A stretch of 64,000 bases of DNA from Gerris lacustris (GCA_951217055.1 OX578282.1:42336329-42400328); one strand, 5' to 3'. Shown: positions 23,301-35,990, counted from the stretch's first letter. The notes: a model not told the origin generated them from the sequence alone. Program-made: numbers and translations.

Positions 23301-23994
23301 ATACTTTCTCTTATTATATACTTAGTATATGAGAAAAATAAAAAAATGAAAATGAGCAAATAAAACTAAATAATAAATAACATTGAGGAAAAAAACAAAA
23401 CAAACTTAACATTAAAGTTGAGCTATAAAATCGTACAGGAACGCTTAACTAATTATATGGAAGCGTAAAATTATTATTGATTATTAATATAGACAAATAT
23501 TTCAAACAAAACCTTTCAAAATTGATCATCGAAATTACTTAGAAATCGTAAAACGTGACACCATAATAAATACAACATATGTAATTATTATACTATGAAT
23601 AAAGATGATACTGGTTAACTAAAATATATATTCTTGAAGGTTGAACCGCAAGATTTAGTTTAGAGTTTGAGTCGAGATAATCGAACGTAATAGGTCAAGT
23701 ACCAAGCCTGATTACAATATATGTAGATGATCTAATATCTAAGTAAGTAGTTCCACATAAATCCGCAATGAATGTAATTCACATCTTTAAATCTGTTTTG
23801 ATGATAACATCCCATATAATCGATTCTAATGAAATACACAATAACACTTTTCCTCAAGCAAACCCATCTTTAGTTTCAAGCTTTCCATTGTTTATCATCC
23901 AATCGAATTATTTGAAGATATATATGGATATGAAAAAATAAAGTTGTCAAGTATGTGCATTCAGCACCAACAAAATAACTGCAGTATACAATTA
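23301..23994. other. AT-rich unique DNA
   Basis: No gene or repeat recognised beyond a family-like 'actttctc' near 23310. Confidence 0.4.
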
Positions 23995-24378
23995 ATCAAG
24001 TAAGGCGTGCTTCACGTAAGTACGTGATGCGATAATCACCGGTTTCGGTACGATTAAGTTAAAATCATTAAGTGTAAAATGTTAATATTTGCATATTCTC
24101 TTTCTACACTTCAAGACCTTTAAATTGATACACAACATGTCATGGTGACTAAAAACATTTATTATAATTGGCCACCACCTTGAAAATATTAAGTGTGCAT
24201 ATCCAAAAAGTGTCCAGTTGTCACAAATGCCGAGATAAACCTGTGAGCCGAATTTCATGTTCCTAACTATATTAGTTTATGAATTGAAACATGCGAAAGG
24301 ACAGACACCAACGGACAGAGAGACAGACAGAGCCGTTATACAAGGTTTCTTTTTGTACTTCGTACAGAAACCTAAAAA
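23995..24378 (+). repeat. repeat family C, forward copy
   Basis: Matches 25803-26198 in reverse complement over its whole length. Shared: 'cacgtaagtacgt', 'gcgataatc.ccggtttc', 'ttgaaaatattaagtgtg', 'gttgtcacaaatgccgagat', 'ttagtttatgaattgaaaca', 'acggacagac' and 'acctaaaaaa'. No ORF. Starts with AAGTAAGGCGTGCTTCACG. Confidence 0.75.
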
Positions 24379-24523
24379 ATAGAAGAGGGTAAGGGAAACT
24401 AAACAAAATATTTAAGGACTCATGGCGCAAAGATGAAGTGGTACAAAACAAGAGAAATAAATTAGCGTATTGAATCATTAGAAAATTAGATAGAAATTAT
24501 TTTTAAAAAAATAAGTCAATATA

Positions 24524-25202
24524 GACCAGTCATTTTAGGTTTTTGAAACAAATGTGTCATACAAGCAAGAGACTTTGTACAAATTATCTCTGGGGCACCC
24601 TGATTGAAATCCTATAATGTCCCCGAAAAAAAAAGTTGTGCACAAGCCGCCAAAATTCAATTTTTTGCTTCTACTAGCTTAATTATTAGGTTTAGAAAAA
24701 AAAAGTTAAGCTAGTAGAAGCAAAAAAAAATCCTAAATAAACCCTTAATACAGGTACTCTATAATAGTAAACAATTATTATTAACTTGTAACCTCACAAC
24801 TACACCTATAACCTCGTCCAGGCGTGGTAACTCGGCGCTGACAACATGCAATGGCTGGGCACTGAGCGCAAGAAAATTACGCGCGCTTAGATATAAATGG
24901 TAATTTTGTGCCTCTACGGTTGGTCAGAGAGAAAAAACTTTGAGAATCAATTTATAGATAATTACATAATAAACAATTTTTACTTGAACTTTTTTTTTTC
25001 TAAACCTAATAATTAAGCTAGTAGAAGCAAAAAATTGAATTTTGGCCGCTATTTTCCAAGATGGCGGATTGAGCACAACTTTTTTTTTTCGGGGACTTTA
25101 TAGGATTTCAATCAGGATGCCCCAGAGATAATTTGTACAAAGTCTCTTGCTTGTATGACGCATTTTTGTAAACAGCCCCTTTTTTGCTTAAAATGACTGG
25201 AC
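24524..25202. mobile_element. Tc1/mariner-like fold-back MITE
   Basis: Ends GACCAGTCATTTTA.. and ..TAAAATGACTGGAC are flanked by TA on both sides (24522-24523, 25203-25204). Arms extend inward for about 175-200 bp and share CAAGCAAGAGACTTTGTAC, 'attatctctggggca' and 'gcttctactagcttaattat'. A second, smaller internal inversion of the 'cttctactagctta' block occurs at 24666-24725. The centre (24780-24960) is less AT-rich. No transposase ORF. Confidence 0.75.
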
Positions 25203-25802
25203 TAATAAGAAATTTAATTTAACTCTTTTAACTAAACTATTATAAAATATTTATTAATACCGGATGGGAAAGAATAAAAAATAACTCTTTCTATTTTAAA
25301 AATCCGGGTTGATTAGAGACAAAGATTAAGGGGTTTCCGGATCTAGAAAAGTGTAGGTGTTACTATGTGCTTTAAGTACTTCCCTTGAAATATAATTATG
25401 AAAAGAAATATAATCTTTACTAAAATGTAATTCTTATTGTTCTCTGATAAATGAATAATGAAGCTCGTAAGCTTTTTATATACTGACAGATTAAATTGAA
25501 TGTAATGCTCTAAAAAAATTCTCTAACAGTTATAAAAATATTTTAATATTAAGGTTTCAAACAAAAGTAAATCCGGTTGAAAGTTGTATTTATAGTTTTA
25601 TAATACATCTATACAAGAACGGAATTCGAAGAACGATGAACTAGACCATTAAATTAAGTAGGTGCTGAGATTTAGAGATTTAATAGAAAGAAAAGAGAAA
25701 ATTAAAATACAGCAGATTAATACCATTTTACTAACAACACCGGTAGCAATCGTACCGATGACATAAATCCTAATGTAGGCCTACAACTTTTATGGATTAC
25801 TT

Positions 25803-26198
25803 TTTTTAGGTCAAACGGACAGACGGTCTGTCCGTCTGTCCGTTGGCGTCTGTACATAGGTATGTTTCAATTCATAAACTAATATATCTATTATCATGAA
25901 ATTCGGCACACAGGGGCATCTCGGCATTTGTGACAACTGTACACTTGGACACTTCCACTGTACACTTTCTTGTGTGGAGTTTTCACACTTAATATTTTCA
26001 AGTTGGCGGCCAATATGGTGGGCGACTAAAACCCGTTTTTAGTTACCATGTCTTATTAGACATCAATATAAAGGTGTTGAAGTGTAAAAAAGAATATGCA
26101 ACTATTATAATTTTGAACTTAATAATTTTAATTTAATCGTACAGAAACCGGCGATTATCGCCTTACGTACTTACGTGAAGCGAGCTTACTTGTTTAAT
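25803..26198 (-). repeat. repeat family C, inverted copy
   Basis: Reverse complement of 23995-24378, with a (GTCCGTCT)-type tract at 25820-25850. Together the two copies bracket the Tc1-like fold-back element. Confidence 0.75.
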
Positions 26199-27095
26199 AG
26201 GTAGTCCAAATATTATAAGATCCAAAAGATTATAAAGATGACATCTGCCCAATCGTAAATCCAAGAAGTAGTAATACTACAAAAGGTTATGAAGATAATG
26301 TCTAGACTAGACTAATGTAAAAGATATAGTCTTAGTAGCAGTAAACATCTGAACACGATAAGTATTAAATTTGTACTTATGCTATAATAACCAAAGGAAT
26401 TTCCCTAAAAAGCATTTAAATCAGTACTTTAAAACACTCTTCTAAAGTATAAGATTAAAAGATAAAAAGGTGAACTATAAAAGCAAATGAGTAACCTGAT
26501 CTCATCCCAATAGAGATATCGCTTAAGTTATACACACAGATACATAAAGAATCCATTTTTCACAAAGGTACAGGTTACTTCGAAAACGTCGACCTCCTTA
26601 AAACTTAAACAATCAATTTTCAAACCCTTGGAGTTTCAAATTTATGATAATTTTAAAAGTTTAAAATTGCATAAAGTAAAAATACCTTGAACTTGGAGAT
26701 GGATTAAGAGAAATAATTACTCACCTGCAACATAAAAAATTAAAAGGAATTAGAATAAAAGTGAAACTAGATCAAAATATGAATAAAACAAATACAGTTG
26801 TACATATAAAATAACACGACTTTTTTTAAGGAAACGTGATTTAAAAATGTAATTCTAGCAAATTTTATACATAAAAAAATTAATATTAATACATATTATA
26901 TTGTATACTATATTAATAGTAATGAGGATATCAATAGTAATCTACATATTTTTAAAGTTAATAGAATTCAAATTTTTATAACCAATTTAAAATTTATAAT
27001 CGTTGCAACATGTAATTGGAAGAAGTTTCCTTACACTGTATGAAATAAAGGTTAAATGTAAAGAGGCCTTAAAAGGATATTGAATACGTGATGTT
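26199..27095. other. AT-rich unique DNA
   Basis: No gene or repeat recognised. Confidence 0.4.
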
Positions 27096-27530
27096 TTAGA
27101 GGCTATTGTATCCTGATTGGTTTTTGAGCTGCAAGTTCGGGTTACCTCTGCATCTCGGAGCAGGATGTGGTCTACGCATCCTAACGCCGTAGAAAGGATG
27201 CCCTTGTTTTCCAGGACTCGTATCCTCAGTTCGTTCAAGAAGAAAGGAGGAGGAAGAGTCCTGACCCTTGGCCACTAAGTAATATCCTGCTAGACACGGA
27301 GGTGCCTCCTTCCGTCTCATCCTCTAGCCAGAGAAGAGGCTCGAGGGGAGTTTCTTGTCCTACTTACCCACTTCTTTGGGAACCCTGTCCTTACCCATAC
27401 TCTGCCAGGACTCTACAACAAGAAACCGAGCGGCCGAGTTGGCTGCATCCTGAGACCGTCTGCCTCCTTCTTTACTTTCCCTTTCTCCGTCGGTCCCCAG
27501 GACTCGCCGACCGGTACCTCCCGTACTACT
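27096..27530. other. GC-richer island, possible exon or promoter
   Basis: This stretch is clearly less AT-rich than its surroundings. It carries open frames on both strands: minus 27096-27320, 74 codons, with FLLERTEDTSPGKQGHPFYG; and the plus frame 27302-27817. On the minus strand GCAGAG|GTAACC (about 27145) and AAGTGG|GTAAGT (about 27366) look like 5' splice sites. No known domain is recognised. It could equally be a retroelement relic. Confidence 0.25.
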
Positions 27531-28299
27531 CTCTGACAAGGATGGATCTTTACACCATCCTTCTATTCACTCCTTTATCGTCAGATCATCCGATTCTCTT
27601 TTCACTCCCACAAAAGAAAAATCCCATCTTCCCAACAATTCTTCACATAAACCGAACACTTTTTTTTATCATCTTTACGATTCTTTTTCCACCTTCTTTT
27701 GTCAAGATCGGCTTCACTCTCACAAGACGGATAATTCAAGGCTTCCTTCTTCCTTTTCACAAGGATCAATATCTTTTCTTGTTCTTTTCTCCTGAGTACT
27801 ACCCCCATACCTACTGACCTCTCAAAACATTCTCTTTCCTCTCTCCTAATTCTATTATTTTTTTTCTTTTCAAGATTTGCCTTTCAAAAACGGGCTTGGT
27901 TTTTTTGCAAAAAATAAAAGATTCTTTTATTCCTTTCTCTTCAGCCATCCTTCAAATCACAGAAAATTTCTATATACAAGATTTTCCTTTATTATTAAAT
28001 GTCAAGAAGACAGAAAATTAATTTAAAAAATAATGTTGAGCTATTATGTCTATAATCCTTCCAGAAAAAACCATCATTTACTTAATCAAATCTACAATTG
28101 GTTGCTTCTTAACAAAATATTTTTATATTAACTAAACATTTTTGTGGTGTCTTAAATTCTTTTCTTTAAAACTGTATGTAAAAAAACGCACGATGGCTTA
28201 TATGAAAAGTAACAAAAGTAGAGAGTACGGAAAGCAGTTTTTGAGACTAAATTAATAAATCTACTTATAATTGAATATTCAACACTCTTTCATAACAAC
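27531..28299. other. pyrimidine-rich (plus strand) tract
   Basis: From about 27540 to 27960 the plus strand is dominated by T and C ('ttccttcttccttttcac'), giving long low-complexity frames with no motif. Then AT-rich unique DNA. Confidence 0.5.
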
Positions 28300-29150
28300 C
28301 CTTTTTGGGGTTTCGAGGTCGTCCTAGAAACCCTTATGCTTTTGGTAGTTCGTCCGTCCGTCCGTCGCATCTTGGAGTATATCCCCCGACCTACTGAAGC
28401 TATAGACTTGAAATTTGGTATACAAGTTAAACTTTTTTGCTCAAAAACAAAAAACTATTACGGACTTATACACTCCAAATTTCTGCGATCTGCGATCAAT
28501 TGCGAATAGATAACAATATTTTATATTTTTTGTAATTTTCAAGTTGGTTATCATTTCAAAGGTATTGAAATGTAGATTACAAATATATATCGCGTTTCCA
28601 ATGGCGGCCATTTTACCCCCCAAAAAATTAAAACAAACCCAAAATGTACCCCTCCTGCATCACCCCATTAGAATAGGTTCTAAAAAAAAGAAAAAATACA
28701 TAGATATATATCTCTGAGGTCCAATGAAATTTCCGGGAGTTGATATAAAAAAAGTCAAATTTTAAACCTTTTAGGGGGCCGTAACTATGGAGCCCCAAAA
28801 TTTATGTCATTTGAAAATTCAAAGTTGGGTATAATTTTAAAGGTAAGGAAATTTAGTTTACAAAAATGTATCGCGTTTCCAAAATGGCGGCCATTTTACC
28901 CCCCAAAAAATTAAAACAAAATGCAAAAAAAATGTCCCCCCCCGCTACCCTATTAGGACAGGTCCTAAATAAATGGCAAAAATACAAGAATATGCATCAC
29001 TGTGGTCTGATTATATTTCCGGGTTGAAAAACGTCAAATTTTCAAAATTTTAGGGGGCCGCAACTGTGGAGCCCCAACATTTTTGTGATTTGAAAATTCG
29101 ATGTTGGGTGTCATTTTAAAGGTATTGAAATTTTGAGGAAAAGGTCCAAA
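28300..29150 (+). repeat. ~280 bp tandem repeat array, about 2.5 units
   Basis: The marker 'aaggtattgaaat/aaggtaaggaaat' recurs at about 28560, 28842 and 29117. Each unit has 'atcgcgtttccaa', 'atggcggccattttaccc', 'ccaaaaaattaaaacaaa', 'tttccggg', 'agtcaaatttt', 'tagggggccg' and 'tggagcccca'. A (GTCC)n tract (28350-28364) precedes the array. Likely the body of a non-autonomous element. Confidence 0.8.
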
Positions 29151-30091
29151 AAATAAGGCAAAAATAAAAAAAAAAAATTTGTTTAAACAAAATAAATAAA
29201 TAAATAATAATAATGTACTCATGAATTCTTATGACCGAAGAAACCCTTTTAGTAACTTGCTGGCAAGTACTTGACGGGATTTTTTAAAATCCCCAGAGTT
29301 TGAATTAAATAAATACAAAATTTTTAAAAACGTTTATTATTATTTACGTTAATTATTATCAGTGTTTAAACTCTGAAAGACGCTTTAGAATTCTTAATTT
29401 ATTTGATAAAATTAGTCGTGCCTTCCGACATTTTGAAAGCTTAATGAATTTCTAATTTTTCGTTCGCTGAAGACGACCAACTAGATACCGAGTTATACAT
29501 TCCTTGAGGTAATTTTTCCTAATTTTATTCATCGCTTCTTCTGATTATTAATAAGCGAAACATTTCACGATCCTATAGATTTATTTTATAAAACTATACA
29601 TAATTATACAGCAAGAATTAAAAGTGGCTATTTATTTCAATACATATTATATTAATATTATTATGGTTTTTTTGCAATATACTTTTCTATTCATAATACT
29701 GTGTTTAATTTCATTGGTTCTGAACCCTCTTCACCTGTGGCATCATAAGGCTGCCGGGCATCTCAAAGAACTAAACTCACCTAGTCACGATCTTTAAAGA
29801 GTTCAAAGTTAGCCATTTCCAAATTTTGACTTCACTTAATATGGATTCATATAATGTTAACGCAACTCCTCGATTCTACTTCGTGATTTCCCTACATGGA
29901 TAACATTTAATATTCTGAATAATTCCATAAATGACAAACTCAATAGAAAATACATAAATCAAGTAAAACTAATTAAGTCTCAACAGCAAAAGCCATATGA
30001 ATTTATTGAACAACGCAAGTTGTCGAAACTGGACTGCTTTGACATCAGACATTATTTTAGAGTTTTGACAGTGCATTGAGATAATCATCTC
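29151..30091. other. AT-rich unique DNA
   Basis: No gene seen. 29720-29780 is slightly GC-richer. Confidence 0.4.
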
Positions 30092-30112
30092 TTTTTTTTT
30101 TTTTTTTTTTTT
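30092..30112. repeat. poly(T) tract
   Basis: 21 consecutive T. It could be the poly(A) tail of a minus-strand retroelement, but no body was recognised. Confidence 0.9.
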
Positions 30113-31262
30113 GCTATTATCAAACTTAACTTTTAAATTTGAGATCTCTTGTCAAAGAAGTAGTCACCAGTGTGCAAACCTTGTAAAATATTTAGTTGGT
30201 AAGAATGAGGAATCTAGAGTGCAGCCTAACTTCAAGCCAGATAACTTGTTTGCAGTATTATACCCACTCTTGCACTGTAACTGTAAACTTGTTTACAGTA
30301 TATACCGCGCCGTTTGCAGTATTATATAGTTATTCGGGTATTCTTTCAATTCAAATTGAATATATTTGTGGGCGTTTTTCTAAGACAAATTTCAGAATCC
30401 CTTGTTCTATAATAAATTTAGTGGATAGTAGAAAACCCGTCTTCCTCGTCTCGTACGCAAATAATTAAATGTAAATGTATGATCTATTGTTGTTTATGAC
30501 CTATATTATACCTATAATAAGGGGTCATATGCTTTAAATTATTACTTTTAAGTAACCTTCTACCTTCGGTGAAGTCCAAGAAGATTCTTACCATCCTCAC
30601 CTATAAGTTGAACTATAAAGCCTATAAAGAACCTATAAAGAAAAACTCTCGTAGATTCTTTTCATCTTCGATAAAGAATATATAAGGAACAATTCTAGAT
30701 GATTTGTTTTTTAGATAAACACGCGTACGTTTAAGTAATATAGATGTACGATAATATTTTTATAAAACAAGAAATTGAATAGAGCTATTATTGAAAGCAG
30801 GATCAAAGACAAGGAGATAGTTGGGGTATATCGGTGTAGGAGTCAGTGGGCGGTTAGTTTTTATTTTTTTATCTTATATCCTGGACGACAATTGAAGTAT
30901 AGTAACTATATAAAGATCTAGAGCAGTACATAGCTGTCCGTACTCATAGACCATAGATAAACGATAAACTCTACGAGGCTTTATATATATTTACATAATG
31001 GTTAGGTACTTGTGACATTACTCTATTGAACAATGGAGCTCCAAAGAGGACTCGTAACAATAACAATTGTTATTATTAGAACCAATAATAAAGGTACAGA
31101 ACACATGCTAGACTAAATGTCAATGATCTTAAACCATTCACGCTCAGTTAAGAAATGTGTAAAATAACACGGCAATAAGTTAAAGTATTTGAAGAAAATG
31201 TGTATTCGTGTAAAATAGCGTTCGCCATTATAATTCTCGGTTACGGAAGTAATAGAGTTAAA
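30113..31262. other. AT-rich unique DNA
   Basis: Two overlapping frames (30111-30468) have no motif. 'gtttgcagtattata' occurs twice (30249, 30313). Confidence 0.35.
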
Positions 31263-31313
31263 TTAATTGAAGCGAGCGTAGCGAGCTTCCTACATTCAAC
31301 GAAATATGCTCCG

Positions 31314-31353
<40 letters not shown>

Positions 31354-31700
31354 AGTAACGTTCACGCGTGTGACGATAACTTGAGTAAAAGTTGACCGAT
31401 TTAGTTGAAATTAGGTATACATGATCCTCTTACTAATACTCAGGCTAAGTTCGTTGGACAGCGTGATCCGTCCAAGAGGTCGCGCGCAACGCTCGCGTAA
31501 ACGAGAGGTTCAAAAATTAAATTGGAATTTCAGGACGGGAAAAGATTCTATCATCATCTATTCGATGAGACGAACATTTTTTTCTAATAACATTTTTTAG
31601 TAAAACCAACAGCGACACCGCTATGAATTAATAAAGATCGCTAAAACTATTAAAGCGGGCCTAAACGTTTAAAATAGAGAAAACAACCTTTTTACCGATA
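31263..31700 (+). repeat. family B-related repeat with (TGTC)n
   Basis: (TGTC)n at 31314-31353 is followed by 'cgtgtgacgataactt', 'gtaaaagttgaccgattt', 'aagttcgttggacagcgt', 'ccaacagcgacaccgctatg' and 'gatcgctaaaactatta'. The same order appears at 53140-53340. Begins with GAAGCGAGCGTAGCGAGCTT. Confidence 0.65.
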
Positions 31701-32239
31701 TCTTACGTTCTAAGGTAACGATTTTAATAAAACTTCATAGACACCATCTGATGCACAATTGAAACAGGCATGCAAAATTTCAATTTGATACATGCAGTAG
31801 TTTGTTTGTAGCAAAGAGATACAAATTATAAATATTGAAATAGAGATGTGTGGTTAGAGGAATAGTAAGAATGCGGGGTGGTTCCCTTACTCCTAGCCGC
31901 TGCACTACTACCAGACCCATTATCTATCAACTCATCATGATTCACAATAATCTTTTTTTTTCAATATTCAATACTTATTTATTACTATACGCTCGCTTCA
32001 ATGGTAGAGCCACGCGATGCCTAGTTATTTAATTTAAGAAACGATAGCAATAATTCTCTACGGGCATTCCAAAGGGCATAAACAACTATATGCATAGTGA
32101 TGAATAACGGGTCCATCAGCCAAATAAACGGACTGACGCATATTAACTTGAGTACCTACCCAGACCATAAGCTGAAGGACTATAATATTGTCCAATGGTT
32201 ACAACGATTTATTTAAATCAATCATGTTCTACACTTCGT
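31701..32239. other. unclassified DNA
   Basis: 'aaatagagatgtg' at 31838 matches, in reverse, a motif at 53413. A 60-codon frame (31850-32032) is not convincing. Confidence 0.3.
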
Positions 32240-32415
32240 TTTTTTTTTTTTTTTTTAAACACGTTTCATCCAAGAAGGTTCCCATTTATATCACAATGCT
32301 GGAAGACGTTGAAAACCTAAGATAAATCCTCGTAGTTAGCCGAAGTCGGGTATTGAACTCGGACTATCTAGATGCCAACCGCGTAAAATTGCAATGAGTT
32401 ATCGCGGACCCGGTT
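32240..32415 (-). mobile_element. poly(A)-tailed tRNA-derived SINE
   Basis: Read on the minus strand: a tRNA-like head (GGGTCCGCGATAACTCATTG with 'acgcggttggcat', then B-box-like GAGTTCAATACCC at about 32346-32358). Then a roughly 80 bp body ('ggttttcaacgtcttccag') and a poly(A) tail (T-run 32240-32257 on the plus strand). No target duplication is obvious. Confidence 0.6.
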
Positions 32416-34744
32416 TTGGTATTAATAGAGTTGCATTAATTAATGAATTTAAGAAAAGTACATTAAAACTATGTTAGAGTCTTTCTTTGGTCTAAGAAAT
32501 AATGTACAATAATCTTTCATCTAAAAGACAAATTGGATATCGACTAAGTTATCCCCACCCTCAAAAAAAGCACTTGTCTTCTTAATCCCTCGAAATTATC
32601 GCCAGTGCACCCTGAAATTTCCTTTAATTACCCTTTCATCTTAACGATCATCATTTTTGCTTCTCTTAAAATGGCCCACCAAGTCATTCTGCTAAATACA
32701 ACCACTGTAGTCCTTAATTTCTTAAAAATTATGCCTAATACCAAATTATTTCTCAAGAAAAGTGGATGCAGTTAGAACCGACAAAACATCCTATAACAAA
32801 TATAATTATTACAATTTATTCTATAGGTTAAAGTGGTCGCACTTATTATCCTTCATAGCATTCATATAATTTCCTATCATCATAGATTTAGTAGATATCA
32901 CTAAAGTCATTTAAGTAAAGTTCAAATTCATAAAAATATTTCCATGCATCATACATCCGCAACCTCAAATACCAAAAGAACCTTAAAGTTCTTTGTCCCA
33001 CTCGGCTTTAAAAGAAAGTTGCCATAAATCAAAGCAATTCCTCATTCTACCTTTTCTTAAAAGTTATAATCTTCCTTATTGAGGAGAGAACGTAGTTTAT
33101 TTTTATTACCCTTTATTCGTAGGTATATTGCGTACGTGACCATTTATTTTTAAATCAGATAAAATAAATATCCAAAATTACATTTTTTAAAGAAAAGAAC
33201 AGTATTGCTAAGAATAATTCATTTGTTCTTAAAGATTTACTCATTCTTCAAAAATGTTAATTCTCTAAAATGCACTTGGCCTTCTCTTTTATTATTTATA
33301 GGACAGTTTGTTTTTGCTAAATAGGAAGGAAAGTAAGAATAAGAAAAGACTGGTACAAGGGGTACAGGTGTTCGATGGGACTCCAACAACGAGTCCATAT
33401 TGTAATCCTGTCACTTTGACCCAGTGTTGCCAAGCACTTTCAACATAACTCCCCAGAGTAAACAGCACAGCTGGATCTCTATCTAGAAAAAGACTTTCTT
33501 CTTTGCCTCGCAGGACCCTCGTCCCACGCCTTCTTTACTTCTTATTCCCAAAGGAGAAAGTATAATGTATCAGCAAATAAAACACCGAGAAAGGACTTTT
33601 TATTCATTGGAGTATACAAGTATATGATTCATACTTCTTTTCACTTTAAACAACTTTTTTTTAGAACATTTAAAAAACTACTTTATTCATCTGGTTTATT
33701 TTAAGACCAGACCGAGTTCCAATAAGGTCACTTGGTTAAGAGATTTGATTTTTTTTTAATGAAATCATCACACATGAAGTTAATGATATGTAAAGATCTT
33801 GACGGGAAATAATAAAAACAAACAAACAAAAAAAACTTATAATAAAAGCAGTACTCAGGTAAAAAAAGAAATGCGCACCATCCTAGCTTCTGTAGGCAGA
33901 TCTACTTAATAACATTGACCCGGATAAATAAAGGTAGATGGATATGGCAAATAAAGATAAATAGATGGTTGGAAAAAGCCAAAGATAAAAAAATAAACTG
34001 GATCTAAACTTTTAACTATTAGTTAGGTTTGTAACTTGGAAAAAGATATTTTAGTGTTAAGTTTCAACACAAGATTGCGCTGCTGGTTGTACATTCAATT
34101 GAAAAAAACAAAACATTATATGATCCTAAATTTTAGTGATGTAAGACGCACTAGAATCGCAGATATAAAATGTAAAGTACAAGGTAACAAGTCTAAAATA
34201 CTTAATTAAATACTAACCTCATACAAAATATGTATATTACTTTATTACAAAAGAGTTGATAAATCTTGCTTATATTACATTATTTATAAATCGATAAATA
34301 TCTTATCTACATCAGTTCAAAATTCGACGAGTAAACTTGATCAGTTGATAGTGAAAATTTAATAGCAAATGGTTAAACTATTAGGTTTTGACTGATATAA
34401 CTACCCATCATAGTTATACTAATATAGAAATTAGAATTCATTCACTCTTATAGGCTCTTTTATCACCATTAACTATTTACCAACTGCAAGGTATTAACTA
34501 ATTATCTTAGTAAGGAACCATAGGTGTCACTTAAATCACATCCTTCGACACCAAAACCTTTTGATTTTGTCTAATGGACCTTTTAAATTCGAATTCTTCA
34601 TGAACGTTAATCTTAAGGTACAAGAACTTCAAGATTACATGGGCCACTTAATAAAACGACAGTTTAAGCACCACCGTTTTTTTCCCGTAATAACCATTTA
34701 ATTCTATAATGCAGGGTAAGATGGCTAGAAGGTGTAATAAAGAA
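32416..34744. other. mostly unique AT-rich DNA
   Basis: A GC-richer patch at 33355-33540 ('tcgcaggaccctcgtcccac') has no readable gene. No repeats recognised. Confidence 0.4.
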
Positions 34745-34802
34745 TAAAACTCAAATTTCATTGGAAACGTTTCAACCCTGTTAAGGGTCATCTCTTCAGT
34801 CC
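34745..34802 (-). mobile_element. possible Penelope-like terminal fragment
   Basis: On the minus strand GGACTGAAGAGATGACCC, then TTAACAGGGTTGAAACG and 'tttccaatgaaatttgagtt'. The arrangement CTGAAGA..stem..GAAAC with an ACCC/GGGT stem is typical of Penelope-like element termini, which often derive from hammerhead ribozymes. The exact CTGATGA core is not intact. Confidence 0.4.
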
Positions 34803-35464
34803 TTTAATTAAAATATCATTTGTCACGTCTAATTTTACAATAAAAATTAATCTCCATAAGAGAGTGTCAGATCATTTTTTTTAAAAATTAATTAAATTTA
34901 AACAGATTTTAATAAATTAAATACATATACACATGCAACAAAAAGACAAATTTACATGATTACTAACAATATTAATAATAATAAATTGACTATCATCTAA
35001 AATTTTTCTTTTAAATTATCTAAATAATTTAAAGAAATAATTAATTATAAAAAAAATCATTTAACTCTAGTTAATCATTAGCAACGACTGACATCGACCG
35101 GCTATCTTTAGAGTAAGTAAGAGATGGAGGCAATCATCACTAAAGGAGCAGGTTATTGCATTTTTAAGCATAAATGCCCAGATTTAGCTGCCTCGTGCTA
35201 CGCTATTTATCCGACCTCGTCTTCAGAAAAGAATTAAAGAGGATTTGAAAGTGGTCGTGCCTTCGTATTTTGTAGGAGTCTGCTATTTCTCCTCTGTTGG
35301 CTCGAGGCAAAGAACTGACCCGGTTAGCCAAGGAGAGTGAACACTTGCATCGGTCCAGAAACCTGACAACCTGCCTTCTCTCGAGACAACAGTGCTTTCT
35401 AAAAACTCATAGTCTTCTTCACGGATACAACACTCGAGCGTATATGCTTTAAAGAAAGATAATT
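34803..35464. other. AT-rich DNA with a GC-richer patch
   Basis: 35085-35420 is notably GC-richer, with AGA|GTAAGT (about 35110) as a possible 5' splice site. No coding frame or known product was recognised. Confidence 0.25.
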
Positions 35465-35530
35465 TAATGCCTCTTGAAACCAGATGAAGGAAACAACAAT
35501 AGGCGAAACGTCAGTGGAAAAAAAATTACT
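35465..35530 (+). mobile_element. possible Penelope-like motif
   Basis: 'ccagatgaaggaaacaac' followed by 'ggcgaaacgtcagtgg' resembles the conserved GATGA..GAAACGTC segment of Penelope-like termini. No stem is evident. Confidence 0.3.
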
Positions 35531-35948
35531 CCAGCATTGTTATTCGACTCGCAAAAGGGTCTATATAAAATGGACAAAGACGGTTAAAGTATAGCTAAAC
35601 CCATAAAAAGACAACTACACCTAGCAAATTGATGGACCTTGAAACATTTGAATCTTATGGCGTGTTATTGTTGTTCCGAAAATCGCTAGAATGTAACCGT
35701 AACATGTCAGTTACTTTACATAAGTTATGTTTGTCTCATCCTCTTTTACAATTGCTAGTCGCAAATTATAACTAGCAGCAAAGCAAGAATTTAAGGCGGC
35801 TAAACCTATTGAGTACAACATGAAAGTACTCTATAAGGTCTAACAAAACTGAAATTAACTTTATTCTATTAGAATTAGACAGCGAGGGCGCACCACCTGT
35901 TTAATAAACATTTTTGGCGTTTTTATTACCGATTTGTTCTTTTCAGAA

Positions 35949-35990
35949 TACAGTAATACCCCGGCTTACGTTATGCTGACTTAAGTAAAT
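35949..35990 (+). mobile_element. pogo/Tigger-type terminus
   Basis: TA|CAGTAATACCCCGGCTTACG resembles pogo-family terminal repeats, which start CAG and insert at TA. No matching right end was found. Confidence 0.4.

Noticed and set aside
27302..27817. 171-codon plus-strand frame, the longest in the window
   Set aside because: Low-complexity Phe/Leu/Pro/Ser-rich product of a pyrimidine-rich tract, with no domain or splice support.
34745..34802. Functional hammerhead ribozyme
   Set aside because: The invariant CTGATGA core is not intact, so I keep it only as a possible relic.
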